Source: CAVUBL01 sp963739795 (GTDB taxonomy: Bacteria > Acidobacteriota > Thermoanaerobaculia > Multivoradales > DATKCC01). Taken from it: a DNA stretch of 64,000 bases. The stretch spans positions 372,001 through 436,000 of the forward strand of contig CAVUBL010000008.1 in NCBI GenBank assembly GCA_963739795.1. The letters are read 5' to 3'. The number at the start of each line of letters is the position of its first letter. Position 1 is the stretch's first letter. Made by a program: the position numbers and the translations under genes. Under the pieces are notes generated by a model. It was not told the origin of the DNA. It did not search any database and saw nothing but the letters and a program-made list of their open reading frames with translations. Positions 61,193 through 64,000 of this stretch are shown here, one piece after another.

Positions 61193-63541
61193 ATGCCTTC
61201 CGAGCCTCCGCGGGTCCCCCCTTCTCGGCCGAGTGCGTCCGGCAGTGCCCGGGCCGAGCGGCTCGTGGCGGCCGGCGTGCTGGTCGGCCTCGCGGCGGGT
61301 GCGCTCGCCTGGTTCCTGGGGCGGAGCGGTCTCGCCGACCTGGCCTGGGCCTTGACTACGGGGGTGGCCCTGCTGCCCCTGGCGTGGGCAGCGGGCAGGG
61401 AGCTCTTCAGGGGGAGGATCGGGGTCGACGCCATCGCGCTTCTGGCCATGGCGGGGGCCCTCCTGCTCGGCGAGTACCTGGCGGGGGCGGTGATCGCCCT
61501 GATGCTCTCGGGCGGAGCGTGGCTCGAGTCCCTCGCCGACCGCTGGGCCCGGCGGGAGCTGGCCCTGCTCGTGGAGCGCCAGCCCCGGAGCGTGGAGCGC
61601 TACGAGGGGGAGACGCTGGTCACGCGGCCGTTGGACCAGGTCGAGCCGGGCGACACCTTCCTGGTGCGCCCGGGCGAGGTGATACCTCTGGACGGGATGG
61701 TGGAGGGGGAGCGGGCGGTCCTGGACACCTCGGCTCTGACCGGCGAGGCGCGGCCGGTGGTCCTCGAGCCGGGGGAGAAGGTCGCCTCCGGCACGGTCAA
61801 CGCCGGGGGCCCCATGCGGATCCGGGCCACCGCCACCGCGGCGGCATCGACCTATGCCGGCATCGTGCGGCTGGTCGAGGAGGCTCAGGCCACGCGGGCT
61901 CCCATGGTCCGCCTGGCGGATCGCTACGCGGCCGTCTTCCTGCCGGTGACCTTGGCCGTGGCCGGCGGGGCGTGGGCGCTGACGGGCGATCCGGTCCGAG
62001 CGCTGGCCGTCCTGGTGGTGGCCACTCCTTGCCCGCTGATCCTGGCCACTCCCATCGCCCTGATGGGGGGAATCTCCCGCGCGGCGAAGCTCGGAGTCGT
62101 GGTCAAAGGGGGAGGCGCGCTCGAGACGTTGGCCCGCGCCGGGCAGCTCCTCCTCGACAAGACGGGCACGGTGACTCGCGGGCGGCCGGTGCTCATCGAG
62201 AGCCGCCCGTTCGGCTCTCTCGCCCCCGACGAGCTCCTCCGTCTGGCGGCCTCGCTGGACCTGGTCTCGCCCCACGTCCTGGCGGCCGCCATCGTCTCGG
62301 CGGCTCGGGAGCGCGGCCTGGAGCTCGCCTTCCCCGAGGACCCGAAAGAGGAGTACGGGTACGGCATCGCCGGGCGGGTGGACGGCCGCGCCGTCCGTCT
62401 GGGCCAGGGGGAGTGGATCCGGGGAGACCGCCCCTTTCCTTCCGAGGCCCGGGCCATCCGGCGGCGGAGCATGCTGGAGGGGCTCTCCATGGTCCTGGTA
62501 GAGGTGGACGGGGAGATCGCCGGGGCACTCCTTCTCAAGGACCCCCTGCGCCCCGAGGCTCCCCGGACCATCCGTCGTCTGCGCGAGCTCGGCTTCAAGT
62601 CGGTGACCCTGCTCACCGGGGATCATCTGGAGCTGGCACGGATCGTGGGCAACGCACTGGGCGTGGACCAGGTGCTGGCCGAGCGCTCGCCGGTGGAGAA
62701 GGTCGAGGCGGTGCGCCAGGCCGCCGCCAAGGGCGCCGTGGTCATGGTCGGCGACGGGATCAACGACGCCGCGGCGCTCGCCGTGGCCGACGTGGGGATC
62801 GCCATGAGCGCCCGGGGGGCGAGTGTCTCGTCCGAGGCCGCCGACGCGGTGGTGGTGGCCGACCGCTTCGACTGCGTGGCGGACGCGACGCGGGTGGCCC
62901 AGCGGTCGCGGCGGATCGCGCTCCAGAGCATCGGCGTGGGGATGGCGCTCTCCGGGGTCGGCATGGGGTTCGCCGCCGCCGGGTACCTTACGCCGGTGCT
63001 GGGGGCCCTCGTCCAGGAGGCGATCGACGTGGCGTCGATCCTCAACGCCCTGCGGGCCCTTTGGGGCGGCGGCGGCGAGGTGCGGGAGTCGCCGGCCCTC
63101 GCGCGGGTGCGCGCCGAGATCCACGAGGAGCACGAGAAGCTCCGCCCCGAGCTCGAGAGCCTCCGGCGCCTCGCCGACCGCCTCGACACCCTGCCGGGGG
63201 AGGAGGCCCGGGCCGGGCTCCACCGCGCCCTCGGCTTCCTCGAGCAGGACATCCTCGCCCACCACCGGGAAGAGGACGAGCGCCTCTATCCCGAGATCAC
63301 CCGGGTCCTCGGCGACGGCAAGAGCCTGGCGCCCATGGGGCGCACCCACCAAGAGATCGAGCACCTGGTGCGTTACTTCGCCCGCATCCTGGACGAGACC
63401 GGGACCGAGGGACCCGACGCCGAGGACCGCCGCGAGCTCCGCCGTCTCCTTTACGGCCTCGCTGCGGTGCTCGAGGTCCACTTCGGCGAGGAGGAGACTC
63501 TGGTCGACGTCTACGAGGCGGGCGGCCCGGCCTCGGCCTGA
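61193..63541 (+). CDS. P1B-5-type metal-transporting ATPase with C-terminal hemerythrin-like domain
   Basis: A 782-residue heavy-metal P-type ATPase. The transmembrane metal site is VVATPCPLILATPIALMGG (TPCP, not CPC), the phosphorylation site is LLDKTGTVTRG (D322), the actuator motif is LTGEARPV and the hinge is VMVGDGINDAAALA. The nucleotide-domain His is in SPHVLAAAIV, where the usual HP pair is HV. No N-terminal CxxC metal-binding domain exists. From about residue 640 a hemerythrin-like four-helix domain follows: HEEHEKLRPELE, DILAHHREEDERLYPEI, GRTHQEIEHL and VLEVHFGEEETL, with His/Glu iron ligands. TPC plus hemerythrin is the P1B-5 pattern (S. meliloti Nia, Acidothermus), linked to Ni/Fe efflux. 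Confidence 0.93.
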   Translation: MPSEPPRVPPSRPSASGSARAERLVAAGVLVGLAAGALAWFLGRSGLADLAWALTTGVALLPLAWAAGRELFRGRIGVDAIALLAMAGALLLGEYLAGAVIALMLSGGAWLESLADRWARRELALLVERQPRSVERYEGETLVTRPLDQVEPGDTFLVRPGEVIPLDGMVEGERAVLDTSALTGEARPVVLEPGEKVASGTVNAGGPMRIRATATAAASTYAGIVRLVEEAQATRAPMVRLADRYAAVFLPVTLAVAGGAWALTGDPVRALAVLVVATPCPLILATPIALMGGISRAAKLGVVVKGGGALETLARAGQLLLDKTGTVTRGRPVLIESRPFGSLAPDELLRLAASLDLVSPHVLAAAIVSAARERGLELAFPEDPKEEYGYGIAGRVDGRAVRLGQGEWIRGDRPFPSEARAIRRRSMLEGLSMVLVEVDGEIAGALLLKDPLRPEAPRTIRRLRELGFKSVTLLTGDHLELARIVGNALGVDQVLAERSPVEKVEAVRQAAAKGAVVMVGDGINDAAALAVADVGIAMSARGASVSSEAADAVVVADRFDCVADATRVAQRSRRIALQSIGVGMALSGVGMGFAAAGYLTPVLGALVQEAIDVASILNALRALWGGGGEVRESPALARVRAEIHEEHEKLRPELESLRRLADRLDTLPGEEARAGLHRALGFLEQDILAHHREEDERLYPEITRVLGDGKSLAPMGRTHQEIEHLVRYFARILDETGTEGPDAEDRRELRRLLYGLAAVLEVHFGEEETLVDVYEAGGPASA

Positions 63542-63607
63542 AGACGGCGAGAGGCCGGTGCCCCTCTGTGGTGAGCACCGGGGTCGAGAGAGCGTCCGCG
63601 AGCCCTG

Positions 63608-64000
63608 TCACCCGGGGCTTCGCACGGTGAGCACCGGGCAGGGGGCGTGCTGGACCACCCGGCGGGCGACGCTGCCCAGGAAGACCCGGCCCAGGGCCGA
63701 GAGGCCGTGGGTCCCCATGGCGATCAGGTCGGAGCCGAGCTCGGCCGCCCGGCCGACGATCACCTCCGCGGGATCGCCCTCGGCCACCTCGGTCTTCACC
63801 GTCACGCCGGCGCCGCCCAGCTCGCGGGCCAGGTCTTCGAGCTCGTTCCCGAAGCTCTGGAAGGCCCGGTCCCGGAAGCTCCCCGACAGGGCGGACAACC
63901 CTTCGGCCCGGTGCACCTGGTACTCCGGGGGGAAATGGAAGACGTAAAGGAGGTGGAGGCTGGCCCCCTCCCCGAGGCGGAACACCCGGAGCGCGGCCTC
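63608..64000 (-). CDS. universal stress protein UspA family, N-terminus cut by window
   Basis: The visible 130 residues (frame open to base 64000) are a UspA domain: ALRVFRLGEGASLHLLYVFH, TEVAEGDPAEVIVGRAAELG, DLIAMGTHGLSALGRVFLGS and VARRVVQHAPCPVLTVR. The ATP-binding GTHG-x9-GS motif is complete, so this is the ATP-binding type. The missing part is the first ~15-20 residues. It is convergent with the metal ATPase. Confidence 0.9.
   Translation of the reverse strand, partial: EAALRVFRLGEGASLHLLYVFHFPPEYQVHRAEGLSALSGSFRDRAFQSFGNELEDLARELGGAGVTVKTEVAEGDPAEVIVGRAAELGSDLIAMGTHGLSALGRVFLGSVARRVVQHAPCPVLTVRSPG

Overview
The window is a GC-rich (roughly 70 % by eye) bacterial chromosome segment. 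I infer Acidobacteriota, possibly a Thermoanaerobaculia/Holophagae-type lineage. The grounds are the sortilin-type BNR protein, M2 (ACE-like) peptidase, CAP protein with an outer-surface C-terminal domain, Tat-exported molybdenum hydroxylase, P1B-5 ATPase, and rplM-rpsI directly joined to rpsB-tsf-pyrH-frr. This is inference from gene content; no rRNA or tRNA gene is present to confirm it. About 45 intact genes are recognised. Both ends cut through genes: a BNR protein at the left and a universal stress protein at the right.

Bases 1-16.7 kb hold exported and metabolic genes: BNR-type protein, CAP-domain protein, a translationally coupled hydroxypyruvate/glyoxylate reductase and glycerate 2-kinase pair, DsbD, a matrixin-like metalloprotease, a class I aminotransferase, an M2 peptidase, an unusual MoaD/ThiS-BNR fusion, a GNAT-DUF2007 fusion, a sodium:solute symporter with a small membrane partner, and an SRAP protein.

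Bases 16.8-27.6 kb are an accessory island with weaker coding signal. It has three secreted 14-cysteine proteins, two of which share a near-identical 176-bp promoter/leader block, and a Uma2 nuclease. It also has at least five decayed toxin-antitoxin-type loci, most broken by single-base indels. Other contents are a caspase-like ORF containing a piece of di-haem peroxidase, an SdpI-family membrane protein, and five copies of a roughly 300-bp interspersed repeat. Three of those copies run into the same small gene.

Bases 27.6-41.2 kb hold an MFS transporter, DUF1203, ada (apparently frameshifted at its N-terminus), a two-subunit molybdenum hydroxylase with a membrane polyferredoxin, hutF with an ArgE-like M20 hydrolase, a single-chain aconitase-family dehydratase, a five-unit 68-69-bp hairpin repeat array and a FadL-type porin.

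Bases 41.3-48.3 kb hold MscS, a signalling set (STAS, rhodanese, FHA-GAF-adenylate cyclase) joined to a Ham1 pyrophosphatase, then coaE, folD and menG/ubiE. Bases 48.5-52.5 kb are a translation cluster (rplM, rpsI, rpsB, tsf, pyrH, frr) behind a clear sigma-70 promoter. Bases 52.7-64 kb hold a DUF2892 protein, two CBS proteins, a 1213-residue membrane-TPR protein, an Hsp20 remnant, an outer-membrane barrel, a GNAT-PAP2 pair, a P1B-5 metal ATPase with a hemerythrin tail, and UspA.

Several genes have a TANNNT box 6-9 bases before the start codon and no Shine-Dalgarno sequence, suggesting leaderless transcription beside conventional SD-led genes.
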